Source of the DNA: Spirosoma sordidisoli | GTDB lineage: Bacteria; Bacteroidota; Bacteroidia; Cytophagales; Spirosomataceae | Direction of reading: 5' to 3' | Length of the DNA: 64,000 bases | NCBI RefSeq assembly: GCF_004138325.1 | Contig: NZ_SBLB01000005.1 | Span: forward strand, 310,001-374,000 | Part shown: piece by piece, positions 45,039 to 54,333 of the stretch | Layout of the letters: each line of letters opens with the position of its first letter | Position numbering within the stretch: the stretch's first letter is position 1 | Notes under the pieces: model-generated | What the model saw: only the letters and a program-made list of their open reading frames with translations | What the model was told of the DNA's origin: nothing | Databases searched by the model: none | Position numbers and translations under genes: made by a program

Positions 45039-47519
45039 CTAGCGGTACTGGAGCAGGGTAGTCGCTTGGCAGGCTTTATCGGCTTTGAACCGGACCCACC
45101 GGGCCTGGAAATCGGCCGGGAATTTGTAATCGACGGTTTGGCCGGGCGCCACGGTAAACGACTTGTACGGCATCCAGACCCCCGTGCCGACCGGATCGGC
45201 TTCGACCGTGATCGTTACGGGCTGGGTCGCTTTGTGGGAGAGCTGCAGGCTGCGCTGGTCATAAAAACCAATCAGGTACGGATCGGACGCTTCGTCGGCT
45301 TTGACGGCGGTGTTTTTCCAGGGGCCACCCTGTCCGGTGGGTTTGCCCAGTTGCCAGAGGTCATCGATGGCCCCCGCCCAGACAGCCGCTTTTTTATCGT
45401 CCGAGACGATGATATGCGGATTTTTACCGGCCGCTTTCAGGTCGATGCCCGTCATGACGAGCAGGCCCCGGTACGAGGCATAATCGTTGATGCGCAGGGT
45501 ATGCGACGCTACCGGCCGCATCTTGGCGTAGCCGTCGGCATTTTCGGCGGGTAGTTCGTAAAAGGTGCCGTGGCAGTTGAGCAGGTCGCGCTCGGTCGAT
45601 ACTTCCCGGCAGATGCGGAGGGCTGCCTGGTTGGTCAGGGGCGTAAAATCTGCATGGCCAAGGGGAAGCCGCCAGCGACGGCCTTTGTCATCGACGATCA
45701 GCACGCTCGACTCATCGATCGTTACCACCTGCTTCGGAATGGCGAATTTATCCTTGATCACGTCCAGCACCCCGGCGTCTTCTTTCCGAACGAGCTGCAT
45801 AGTGGCGTTCAGTTCATAATAGCCGACATCGGTAGCCTGACCGCCCTGGTACGACAGTGCCGCCAGACCCAGCGCCCGCCGGTTGTTGCCCAGACCGTAC
45901 ATCAAACCGCCCGACGTACTGGCGCTGGATACGGAGCTGAGGCCCGAGAACAGGGCCCTGGGGGCGGTGCTGCGGGTATCGGTTGCCGAGTACGTAAACT
46001 GCGCCGATAGCGTGGTGGCTTTGTCCGACCGAACCCGAATCCACTCGCCGGGGGCGTCGGTACCAAAGGCGGTGTAGGCCGACTGGCGAGCGCCAACGGC
46101 AACGGTTTGGAGGGGTGTCCAGGTACCCTGTCCGGTTTTGTCGACCTCGAAGGTAATCTGTATCGGCTGGGCGCCGGTATTCTGAACCCAGGCCGAGCGG
46201 TTGGCCCAGCCTGCAAACAGAAACGGTTCTGACGGTTCGCTGGCCTTAACGGATTCGTTGAGCCAGACAGCGCCTTCGGCCGTTGCGGGGCCGAGCTGAT
46301 CGGGCAGGGTCAGGGGCGTAAACCAGAGGTTGGAGTTCGACTGGCCAGGGCCTTCGAGGTTGCCTTTGGTCTTCCGCTTGTTGAGGAATTCTTTCTGGGC
46401 CGAATCGTCGCAGCCGAACACCAGCTGATCGTTCCAGCGGGCGTAGTCGCCGATGACTTTCAGGTAGGCCGACCGCGGTCTGATACCGGCCGTGCTGGTA
46501 GCGCTAAAGGTGCCCGGAAACCGCCAGAACATGCCGTGCATGGTCATCAGGTAATCGGGTTGGGCGGCCGTGCCAACATCGCGGATCCGGGGCCATTCGG
46601 TGTTCCAGCCGTGGGCGCCGTCGTAGGCATGGCTAGCTTTGGGAAGGCGGAAAAAACGCCACCCGGCCCGGCTGTCCCGTACGCCCAGCAACACCGATTT
46701 ATGGTCCCAGCCGGTGGCCCAGATGGGGTCGGTAGCGGGGTTTTTGTTGCCGTAGAGTCCACCGGGGCCCGTCACTTCAACGAACTGATTCCGGCGGACA
46801 ACGGTCCAGTCTTTGCCGTTCCACTCCGAAAGCGAGCCGGCATCTACGTCGAACTGGGCCAGTGCTTTGGGACCCGGTTCGCCGTTGTTCGAGTAGACCA
46901 GCACGCCCTGGCCCGAGTAGGCGCCCTTGCCGTGGGCGCCGGGCAGGAGGCTGTTTTGCAGGTTATTCGACTCGTCCGACTCTTTTTTGGTCTTCAGGTT
47001 CCCGTCTTCGTACAGCAGAGTTGGTGTCAGGCTGTTTACGTCTACTTCGTAAAAGCCTTCTTCCATGGTGGCATAGTAAATCTTGTCTTTCGGGTCGGTC
47101 AGGTGGCGGGCATTACCGGTATGGCGTCCCGGCATGGCGCTGTAGGGAATAACCCGAACGTGGGCTTTGCTGTCTATGGCGTAGGGGCCAATAAAAAGCT
47201 GATTACTCTCGGGATGGATCATCCGGTTGGCGGGGGTTCCGCCGATACTTTCTGACCGGACAATCTGCTTCCGGTCGGGGGTTATTTCGTAGAGTTTGTC
47301 CGACGAGCCAAACGGTAGGTGCGGGCCGTAGGTAATTACCCAGAGCCGGCCTGCCCAGGGAACAACGGCTCCCGTTCCACACTCGCCTTCGTTGTTATAC
47401 ATGGCCAGCTGTGGGTAGATGCCGCTGAACGAGGGCTGTTTTTTGGGCTGTGCCAGCGATACGCCGGGGCGCATCAGCAGCCATCCAGCCAGGCAGGCCG
47501 AAAGAATGTACTGTTTCAT
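45039..47519 (-). CDS. large exported protein of unknown function in a SusCD operon
   Basis: 826 aa, unrecognised. Signal peptide MKQYILSACLAGWLLMRPGVSLAQ (cleavage after about residue 24, SPI type). The N-terminal two-thirds read like propeller blades (GRLWVITYG, NQLFIGPYAID, DKIYYATMEEGFYEVDV). Two stretches near 440-540 and 720-826 look like copies of one beta-sandwich module: both open WLNESVKA/WKNTAVKA-like, then D(Q)RS/NRSAW, then QPITITVE/PIQITFE, then GTWTPL/GVWMPY, and end with W(I/V)R-RSDKA/FKADKA. No catalytic residues are recognised. It starts 38 bp after the SusD gene, so it is the third gene of that operon and probably handles or binds the imported ligand (inference). Confidence 0.8.
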   Translation of the reverse strand: MKQYILSACLAGWLLMRPGVSLAQPKKQPSFSGIYPQLAMYNNEGECGTGAVVPWAGRLWVITYGPHLPFGSSDKLYEITPDRKQIVRSESIGGTPANRMIHPESNQLFIGPYAIDSKAHVRVIPYSAMPGRHTGNARHLTDPKDKIYYATMEEGFYEVDVNSLTPTLLYEDGNLKTKKESDESNNLQNSLLPGAHGKGAYSGQGVLVYSNNGEPGPKALAQFDVDAGSLSEWNGKDWTVVRRNQFVEVTGPGGLYGNKNPATDPIWATGWDHKSVLLGVRDSRAGWRFFRLPKASHAYDGAHGWNTEWPRIRDVGTAAQPDYLMTMHGMFWRFPGTFSATSTAGIRPRSAYLKVIGDYARWNDQLVFGCDDSAQKEFLNKRKTKGNLEGPGQSNSNLWFTPLTLPDQLGPATAEGAVWLNESVKASEPSEPFLFAGWANRSAWVQNTGAQPIQITFEVDKTGQGTWTPLQTVAVGARQSAYTAFGTDAPGEWIRVRSDKATTLSAQFTYSATDTRSTAPRALFSGLSSVSSASTSGGLMYGLGNNRRALGLAALSYQGGQATDVGYYELNATMQLVRKEDAGVLDVIKDKFAIPKQVVTIDESSVLIVDDKGRRWRLPLGHADFTPLTNQAALRICREVSTERDLLNCHGTFYELPAENADGYAKMRPVASHTLRINDYASYRGLLVMTGIDLKAAGKNPHIIVSDDKKAAVWAGAIDDLWQLGKPTGQGGPWKNTAVKADEASDPYLIGFYDQRSLQLSHKATQPVTITVEADPVGTGVWMPYKSFTVAPGQTVDYKFPADFQARWVRFKADKACQATTLLQYR

Positions 47520-47557
47520 TGAAAAATAAGTTGAGAATGAGCGTTTGATAACGGGAC

Positions 47558-49042
47558 CTACTCCCAGCCCGCGTTCTGAGTCAGCCGGGGGTTGGCCTGG
47601 ATCTCCTCCAGCGGAATAGGGTAGTAGCGGTGTTTGGGCTGGGGTGTCCGGGTGGGGTAGACGTCGTTTACGGCTTTGGGGATCACGGTCAGGAACGTAT
47701 TGGTTCGGGTCAGATCAAACCAGCGGTCGGCCTCGGCAAACAACTCCCAGGAGCGCTCCTGCAACACGGCGGCAACGAAGGCGTCCTTGCTCAGACCCGG
47801 CGTCAGATCGGGCAGCCCCGCCCGCCGACGAATGGTGTTGATATACCCGTAGGCCAGGGCGGTGGCGCCATTCTGGCGGGCTTCGGCTTCGGCTGCTACC
47901 AGGTACACGTCGGCCAGACGAATAATCGGGAAGTTGCAGTTATTGGCTTCGCCGATCGAGTTGGGGTCGCGGTATTTTCGGATCAGCACCCCTTTGGGCG
48001 TTACCGGGGTAATATCGCGCTGCGGCACCACTTTGCCCGATACGTCGCGGTAGGTCGTATCCAGCAGCTGCCGCCGTTTGTCGGTGGGCGAAAACGAGTT
48101 GAAAAACGACTGGTACGCAAACCAGGAGCCGAACGATACTTTGGCGTAGTCGGGGCCCGAGCTGTTTCGGGGGCCGGCAATACCCATGACGGTGAGCCAG
48201 CGGCTGGGGGTTACCCGATCGGCCTCAACGGCCCACATGTTCTCGATCCGGGCTGCGTCTTCCTTGTCTACGTCGAATACGTCCAGTACGTTTGGCAGGA
48301 GCGCGTACTTGCCCGAGTTGATGGTGGCCTGCGCCAGTTGCAGGGCTTTGGGCCAGTCTTCGTTGTACAGCGCTACTTTGGCATACAGACCCTGAATGGC
48401 TTCTTTGGAGGGCCGCCCTTTGACCAGGCTGGCCGAGTACGATGGCAAGCCGGCAATGGCCTGGTCCAGATCGCTGTAGATCTGCTTGTACACGTCGGCC
48501 CGCGGGCTTTTGGTGACGAGGGCTTCGGTTTCGCTGGTGCTGGGGCGGGTTTTTACCGGCACCTCGTTAAAGGTTTTGGTGAGCGTCCAGTGGTAGAGGG
48601 CCCGCAGTGCGTAGGCCTCGGCTACGATCTCGGTCCGGCGTTGCGGGTCCATCTGGATGGCGGGCACCCGATCAATAACCCAGTTGGCGTTCTCGATGCC
48701 TTTGTAGCTAAACCGCCAGACCCCCTGCGGCCCCTCGGTTTCGTGACGCCCCGAATTGCGCTGAGCCGTGTAATACGGATCATACGAAAACAGGGTGATG
48801 GTGTTGCGGCCCACAACGGCACGCGGGTAGGCCTGATCGGCGGCAAAATCCGACACCGCCACGAGCGGAAACCCGTAGAGGTTGATCAGCGAGCCCGCCA
48901 CCGACGCAATGCCCGCTTCGGCGTCGGAGGCCGTTTTGTAAAAGTTGGTCGTGAAAATGGACGAATACACCGATTCTTCCAGTTTGCTGCACGAGACGGT
49001 CAGACCAGACAGGGCCAGCAGCAGCAGAATATGTTTCTTCAT
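47558..49042 (-). CDS. SusD/RagB family outer-membrane lipoprotein
   Basis: 494 aa from ATG at 49042, which gives a standard lipoprotein signal MKKHILLLLALSGLTVSC (Cys18); a longer frame to 49114 would overlap the region between the genes and is rejected. SusD hallmarks: ALRALYHWTLTKTFNEVPVKT in the N-terminal part, RLADVYLVAAEAEARQNG, RRAGLPDLTPGLSKDAF, ERSWELFAEADRWFDLTRT and the ending NPRLTQNAGWE. It differs clearly from the two SusD proteins at 3-13 kb, so it serves another ligand. Placed 31 bp after the SusC stop. Confidence 0.95.
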   Translation of the reverse strand: MKKHILLLLALSGLTVSCSKLEESVYSSIFTTNFYKTASDAEAGIASVAGSLINLYGFPLVAVSDFAADQAYPRAVVGRNTITLFSYDPYYTAQRNSGRHETEGPQGVWRFSYKGIENANWVIDRVPAIQMDPQRRTEIVAEAYALRALYHWTLTKTFNEVPVKTRPSTSETEALVTKSPRADVYKQIYSDLDQAIAGLPSYSASLVKGRPSKEAIQGLYAKVALYNEDWPKALQLAQATINSGKYALLPNVLDVFDVDKEDAARIENMWAVEADRVTPSRWLTVMGIAGPRNSSGPDYAKVSFGSWFAYQSFFNSFSPTDKRRQLLDTTYRDVSGKVVPQRDITPVTPKGVLIRKYRDPNSIGEANNCNFPIIRLADVYLVAAEAEARQNGATALAYGYINTIRRRAGLPDLTPGLSKDAFVAAVLQERSWELFAEADRWFDLTRTNTFLTVIPKAVNDVYPTRTPQPKHRYYPIPLEEIQANPRLTQNAGWE

Positions 49043-49073
49043 GGACAGACGATGAATGAACGGGTGAAAACCT

Positions 49074-52000
49074 TTAAAATGTGACCTGCAACCCGCCCAG
49101 ATACGACCTGGCAATGGGGTAGGTACCGTTGTCGATAAACTGGGTGGTGGCGTTACCGAAGTTGTTTACCTCCGGGTCGAAACCTGTATAGTTGGTGAGC
49201 GTGAAGACGTTGTTGGCGCTGACGTAGAGCCGAATCTGGCTGACGCCTTTGATCCGGGGCAGCGTGTAGCCAAGCGAGATATTTTTCAGCCGCACAAACG
49301 AGGCATCTTCTACGTACCGGTCCGAGATAGGCAGCCGCCCACCCTGAAACCCGCTGGCATATTCGTTACTGGGATTCGTTGCCGACCAGCGGTTGGCCAG
49401 ACCCGCCAGCACGTTCTGCTGGCCCAGCGCCGTTTCGAAGGTGTACCGGAACAGGTTCATCAGCTTGTTGCCCTGTACGCCCTGCATGAACAGGTTCAGA
49501 TCAAAACCCCGGTACCGGAACGAGGAGGAGAAGCCGAAAATAGCCTTTGGCTGGGCGTTACCGACAATCAGCTGGTCGGCGGCTGTGATGGTACCGTCGC
49601 CGTTGACGTCTTTGACCTTATGACCGCCCACCCGGCCGTCGTAGCCCGGCACGATGGTTTCGCCGGTCTGGCTGATGCCGTCGAACAGGTAGGTGCGGTA
49701 CAGCCCCATGGGGTAACCAACTTTGAGCAGCGCAAACGCCGAGCGGGGCAGCTCTTCCAGAACCCCGTCGAGGGCCAGTACCTCGTTTTGGTTGAAGGTG
49801 ACGTTGGCCGATGCATCCCACTGCAGCCCCCGGCCTCCGCCCGGTATAATGCGACCGTTAACCGCCAGCTCCAGCCCTTTATTCTGGATCGACCCGAAGT
49901 TACCGGTCAGTGCCGTGTAGCCCGACGACATGGGCAATACCTTCTCGAACAGCAGGTTGTCGGTGCGCTTGTTGTAGTAGTCGGCCACCAGCGACAGGCG
50001 GTTGTTGAACAGGCTGACGTCGATGCCGATATCCACCTGGGTCGAGCGTTCCCATTGCAGGTCGGGGTTCGGAATGGCTGTTGGGTTGATGCCGGTAACC
50101 GGGTTATGGTTGTAGTTGTAGTTCAGCCCCGAGGCACTGACCGTAGCCAGTGATTTGTAGGGGTCGATGGCGCCGGCGTTGCCGGTAATGCCCCAGCTGC
50201 CGCGCAGTTTTAGGTCAGAAATAACCGGCACCGACTTCATGAACGGCTCTTCTACGATGCGCCAGGCCGCGGCAACAGCCGGAAAAAAACCGTACTTGTT
50301 GTTCTCCCCGAATTTGCTGGAGCCATCGGCCCGGGCCGTCAGATCGAGGAAGTATTTATCCTTGTAGCCGTAGTTGACCCGGCCCAGATACGAGTCGAGC
50401 CGCGATTTGCTTTTGTCGCTGGCGATGCGCTGGGTTACGGCCAGGCCTACGGAGTTGTTGGTGGTAATGTCGTTCGGGAAGTTCTGGGCCGTCTGGTTGT
50501 AGCGCTGGTCTACGTTGGCCTGGGTAGCCAGTACGGCAGTAGCGGTCAGGGTATGATCCTGAGCCAGTCGGGTGCGGTACGTAAATATGCTTTCGTGCAG
50601 GAGGGTCCGCCCGAAGGAGGTTGTGTTGGATGCGTTGCCGCCCCCCGATGCCAGCTGCGACTGACTCAGCAGCGACAGGGGCGAGTAGAACTCCGCCAGC
50701 GTATTGCCCAGGTCGACGTTAAAGCTGGGGCGGTAGGTAAACCCTTTGAATACGGCAACGTCGATGTATACATTGGCCAGAATCCGCTGGGTCGTTTGCC
50801 GGTTGATGGGAATGATAAAGTTCAGCGGGTTGGTGACCTCCTGATACTGCCCGTTCATCTGGTCCTGAAACGGGAAAACGCTGCCATCGGGCCGGTACGG
50901 GGTTAGCGTCGGTGGGGCAGCCACCGCGGCACCGAGTACACCCGCGCGGCTGCTGGTTACGTCGGAGCCCGTACCGCCCACGTTGACGCCGTTGTTGATC
51001 GAATAGCCGTAATACAGGCTGGTGCCGATCCTGATCCGGTCGGTGAGCCGGTGGTCGAGGTTGGAGCGGAACGAATACCGCGTGAAGCTTGAGTTTTTGA
51101 TGATGCCCTGCTGATCGAAGTAATTCAGCGACAGTGCCAGCTGGGTTTTCTGATTGCCGCCCGTGACCGAAAGCTGATGACTCTGGATGGGCGCCTGCCG
51201 GAAGATCAGGTTCTGCCAGTCGGTACCTTCGCCGAGGCTGCCGGGATTGGCGTAGATGGGCCGTTTGTAGACTTCGTTCTCGAGCTGGGCAAACTGCTGC
51301 GCGTTCAGTACGTCGAGGGTTTTGTTGACCTGCTGAACGCCCGCGTAGCCATCGTAACTGACCCGCGTAGCGCCATCTTTACCCCGTTTGGTGGTGATCA
51401 GCACGACGCCGTTGGCCGCCCGGGCGCCGTAAATGGCCGTCGACGATGCGTCTTTCAGCACCTCGATCGACTCAATATCGTTCGGGTTGATCTGCGAGAG
51501 CGGGCTTACGTCGGTAATGCCGCCCGAGTTGGCAATCTGAATCCCGTCAATCACGTAGAGAGGCTCGGAGCTGCCGTTGATGGAGTTGGTACCCCGAATC
51601 CTGACGCTGACGTTACCGCCCGGCGCGCCCGAGTTCTGGGTTATCTGCACGCCCGCCACCCGTGCCTGCAAGCCCTGAGCAACGTTGGCCACGGGCGTTT
51701 GCAGCAGGTCGGCGGCTTTGACCGAGGCAATGGCACCAGTGGTTTCTATTCTCCGCTGGGTACCGTACCCGACGACTACCACTTCTTCCAGGGCTTTGGT
51801 GTCGGGAGCGAGTTGAATGGTAATCGTTGTCTGGCTGCCAACGGCAACTTCCTGGCTCAGATAGCCAACAAAACTGATGACCAGCGTGGCCGCTCCGTCG
51901 GGTACTGCCAGCTGAAACATACCTTTGGTGTCGGTTACCGCTCCGCGTTGCGTACCTTTAAGCAGGACACTGACGCCGGGTAGCGTTATCCCTTTTTCGT

Positions 52001-52220
52001 CGCTGATGGTACCCGTAATAATCCGGTCGTCGGTCTGTTGCCGACGGGTACTGGCTGATTGGGCGGGTTCCCGGGTTAGGCTGGCCTCGATCGGACGGAG
52101 CCCGGTTACGAGGTGGGCAGGTTCCCGGGTGGCAGGCGACCCCGCCGGGCGGGCCTGCGCCAGGAGCGGCACCCATAGGCCCAGTGAGACGACGCAGTAC
52201 AGTACACGTTTTTGTCGCAT
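49074..52220 (-). CDS. SusC/RagA family TonB-linked outer-membrane transporter
   Basis: 1048 aa. Signal peptide ends near LLAQA (about residue 23). An unusual 45-residue linker with repeated TREPA words then precedes the carboxypeptidase-regulatory-like domain (ITGTISDEKGITLPGVSV). The SusC plug is clear: VVVVGYGTQRRIETTGAI, NVSVRIRGTNSINGSSEPL, SIEVLKDASSTAIYGARAANG. The barrel ends in a short LGGLQVTF strand. Imports a ligand with the SusD encoded next. Divergent to it, 173 bp away, is a membrane-spanning protein with a DNA-binding-like N-terminus that is a plausible regulator. Confidence 0.96.
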   Translation of the reverse strand: MRQKRVLYCVVSLGLWVPLLAQARPAGSPATREPAHLVTGLRPIEASLTREPAQSASTRRQQTDDRIITGTISDEKGITLPGVSVLLKGTQRGAVTDTKGMFQLAVPDGAATLVISFVGYLSQEVAVGSQTTITIQLAPDTKALEEVVVVGYGTQRRIETTGAIASVKAADLLQTPVANVAQGLQARVAGVQITQNSGAPGGNVSVRIRGTNSINGSSEPLYVIDGIQIANSGGITDVSPLSQINPNDIESIEVLKDASSTAIYGARAANGVVLITTKRGKDGATRVSYDGYAGVQQVNKTLDVLNAQQFAQLENEVYKRPIYANPGSLGEGTDWQNLIFRQAPIQSHQLSVTGGNQKTQLALSLNYFDQQGIIKNSSFTRYSFRSNLDHRLTDRIRIGTSLYYGYSINNGVNVGGTGSDVTSSRAGVLGAAVAAPPTLTPYRPDGSVFPFQDQMNGQYQEVTNPLNFIIPINRQTTQRILANVYIDVAVFKGFTYRPSFNVDLGNTLAEFYSPLSLLSQSQLASGGGNASNTTSFGRTLLHESIFTYRTRLAQDHTLTATAVLATQANVDQRYNQTAQNFPNDITTNNSVGLAVTQRIASDKSKSRLDSYLGRVNYGYKDKYFLDLTARADGSSKFGENNKYGFFPAVAAAWRIVEEPFMKSVPVISDLKLRGSWGITGNAGAIDPYKSLATVSASGLNYNYNHNPVTGINPTAIPNPDLQWERSTQVDIGIDVSLFNNRLSLVADYYNKRTDNLLFEKVLPMSSGYTALTGNFGSIQNKGLELAVNGRIIPGGGRGLQWDASANVTFNQNEVLALDGVLEELPRSAFALLKVGYPMGLYRTYLFDGISQTGETIVPGYDGRVGGHKVKDVNGDGTITAADQLIVGNAQPKAIFGFSSSFRYRGFDLNLFMQGVQGNKLMNLFRYTFETALGQQNVLAGLANRWSATNPSNEYASGFQGGRLPISDRYVEDASFVRLKNISLGYTLPRIKGVSQIRLYVSANNVFTLTNYTGFDPEVNNFGNATTQFIDNGTYPIARSYLGGLQVTF

Positions 52221-52393
52221 AATATTCAGATATTTATAAGTTTCGTACTACTTAGGTCGGCTTAGGGGTTGTTTTGAGTACGAGTATGTAAAGGTAAAGT
52301 TGCATTATACGAAGAGGATGGGTTGAGCTTACCCATTTTGTTAATCGAAATTATGAACAAGTCAACTCGCTGATAAACAGATAGCTATCCTGT

Positions 52394-53740
52394 ATGATTA
52401 CGGAAAATGGACAACCCGGAAAAGCCAACGCGTTTGCGTTTCTGGAGGTCTGTTGTCGGCGGGTGAGCGAAACCTACGGCAAACCCAACAGCGAGACCTG
52501 GACCAATAGCGATTACGTGACCCTGAGTCATATCCTTTTCAGGCAAACGCACGTACGCATCAGCCCCAATACCCTGAAGCGGATCTTCGGAAAAATCAAA
52601 ACCGACTCGCGCTATTACCCGCAGAAAGCCACCCGCGACGCCCTGGCGGCCTACATCGGTCATCCGGACTGGGACCATTTTGTCGACGTACAGGACTGGG
52701 AAGCCCGGCAGACCAGCCGGCGTTCGGTTGCGCTTATACAACCGGAGACCCCGCCCGAACCGACCAGCAGCCGTATACAGGACGCTGTGCCGACTCGGAA
52801 GCCGACGCGCTGGTCGTGGATATGGCTGGCAGGACTAGGTATTCTCGGAAGTGTGCTGGTGCTCTGGCTCGTACGTCCGCAGCCGGCCACTACCGAACCC
52901 GCCCGGCTTATCTGCCGGAATCCGCTGGGCGAAAATCCCCATTCGGCGGTTTTTGTGCTTAAGCAGGCGGGGGCTACCGAGTCGGCTACCTATACGGTTT
53001 TATTTGGCGACGGCAAGCGCGAGACCCTGAACGCCAGCGACAGCCTGCACACCCACTACTACGAGCGGCCGGGGCGCTACTTCGCCGTTCTACAGCAGGA
53101 TGGCGTCAACGTCGATACGGCAACTATTTTCCTGAAGACCAAGGGCTGGACAGTAACGGCCAATATGATGCACGACTCCAGCCGGGTATACCCCATCGAG
53201 GTCGATGGCCTGTTTACCGGCGGCAAGCGGAGTGTGAGTGCCCTGCAGGCGGCTCATGCCGGCATCGACACGAACCGCACCTTTTTTATGGAGTTTATCA
53301 ACAGCCACGCCACAGCCATCGACGGCGATAATTTCGAGCTGACTGCCTACGTGAAATCGTCGCCCGACCGGGCGGGGGTTCGCTGCTCGCAGGTAGGCCT
53401 TACGGTCTGGGGCGAGTCGTCGCAGCATATCTTTGAAGTAATGAAGCCCGGCTGCGCCCACTGGATCAACATTCAGAATTCCGATATTCTGAAAAACGGA
53501 CAGCGGGACGATCTGAGCTTTCTGGGCGCCGATTTGCGGTCGGGCGGGCGGCTGACGCTGCGGGTTGTCGGTAAAGAAGCCGTTGTTTTTATCGACAACC
53601 GGGAAGTCTACAAAACCCGGTACACCAGGCCATTGCGCCGGATTTACGGTGTCAAGATCCGGTTTGCGGGTATCGGCACGGTCAATTCGCTCTCCCTGAA
53701 AGACCTGAAGACGGGCGCCGTATTTGACGGGAATTTTTAG
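52394..53740 (+). CDS. membrane-spanning protein with DNA-binding-like N-terminus, PKD-like and lectin-like exterior; probable regulator
   Basis: 448 aa. N-terminal cytoplasmic part (about 10-100) is a helical module with LSHILFRQTHVRISPNTLKR and FGKIKTDSRYYPQKATRDAL, a pattern I know from many Bacteroidota proteins and which resembles a helix-turn-helix (SPNTLKRIFGK as recognition helix). A proline-rich linker leads to one membrane helix at 141-160 (WIWLAGLGILGSVLVLWLV). Outside, a PKD-like domain (about 180-250, YTVLFGDGKRE, PGRYFAVLQQDG) and a concanavalin/LamG-like domain (about 255-445, ENFELTAYV-like GDNFELTAYVKSS, LTLRVVGKEAVVFIDN) follow. The plan is that of a one-component membrane sensor for a carbohydrate, and it is divergent from a SusC gene. 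DNA binding is inferred, not shown. Confidence 0.8.
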   Translation: MITENGQPGKANAFAFLEVCCRRVSETYGKPNSETWTNSDYVTLSHILFRQTHVRISPNTLKRIFGKIKTDSRYYPQKATRDALAAYIGHPDWDHFVDVQDWEARQTSRRSVALIQPETPPEPTSSRIQDAVPTRKPTRWSWIWLAGLGILGSVLVLWLVRPQPATTEPARLICRNPLGENPHSAVFVLKQAGATESATYTVLFGDGKRETLNASDSLHTHYYERPGRYFAVLQQDGVNVDTATIFLKTKGWTVTANMMHDSSRVYPIEVDGLFTGGKRSVSALQAAHAGIDTNRTFFMEFINSHATAIDGDNFELTAYVKSSPDRAGVRCSQVGLTVWGESSQHIFEVMKPGCAHWINIQNSDILKNGQRDDLSFLGADLRSGGRLTLRVVGKEAVVFIDNREVYKTRYTRPLRRIYGVKIRFAGIGTVNSLSLKDLKTGAVFDGNF

Positions 53741-53748
53741 CGGGTTGT

Positions 53749-54138
53749 TTACTCCCTGTCGGTACTCTTCAGCGCCCACGCAATCAGCACCGGCTGAAAA
53801 AAGAGCCTGACAAACCGCTTCCGATCGGTATCCAGACCGAACGCGCTGCGCCGGTTCACATACTGGGAGATGTTACCCGGAAAAACAGCCGCGAAAAAAG
53901 CAGCCGCCACCCGGCCTACCGTTTGCTGCTGTTGTTCATTGGCCAGAATCAGGCTCGTGCCGAGGGCTATTTCGGCCAGTCCCGAGTAGATCACCGTATC
54001 ATCTACGGGCAAAGGCACCCAATCCGGCACCTGCGCGCGGAAATCGGTTCGGGCAAACGTAAGGTGACTGACGCCGGCAAAAACCAGGTTGCTGCCCAGC
54101 AAAATCCGGCCAATATGTTTCGCGGTGCTCTTTTTCAT
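53749..54138 (-). CDS. DoxX-like inner-membrane protein
   Basis: 129 aa with four membrane helices (about 10-28, 48-68, 73-92 and 105-122). GRILLGSNLVFAGVSHLTF and VYSGLAEIALG-like YSGLAEIALGTSLIL match the DoxX family as found in Bacteroidota. Members are linked to redox or thiosulfate metabolism in some bacteria, but the role here is unknown. Convergent with the regulator gene, the stops only 8 bp apart. The gene upstream on this strand is prfA, beyond repeat array B. Confidence 0.75.
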   Translation of the reverse strand: MKKSTAKHIGRILLGSNLVFAGVSHLTFARTDFRAQVPDWVPLPVDDTVIYSGLAEIALGTSLILANEQQQQTVGRVAAAFFAAVFPGNISQYVNRRSAFGLDTDRKRFVRLFFQPVLIAWALKSTDRE

Positions 54139-54276
54139 GTGAAGTGTCTGGTCGTTCGGTATGGTATTCTCCGGCGCAGAAATCGCCCGGAATACGTTGT
54201 ACTAGATACTCCGTTCCGGTTCGTTTTGTTTTCGCTGGCGGAGGTCACCGGTATAGGCCGGTACACTTCAAAAATA

Positions 54277-54306
54277 AACCCGACCAGCTCGCGAGCCGAT
54301 CGGGTT
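54277..54306 (-). terminator. hairpin with T-rich tail on the minus strand
   Basis: AACCCGA (54277-54283) pairs with 54300-54306, and an inner palindrome GCTCGCGAGC lies at 54287-54296. Read leftward it is followed by TATTTTTG. It could terminate transcripts coming from prfA through repeat array B. Confidence 0.5.
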
Positions 54307-54333
54307 CGTTTTATGAAATCCGGATTTTTCCCT

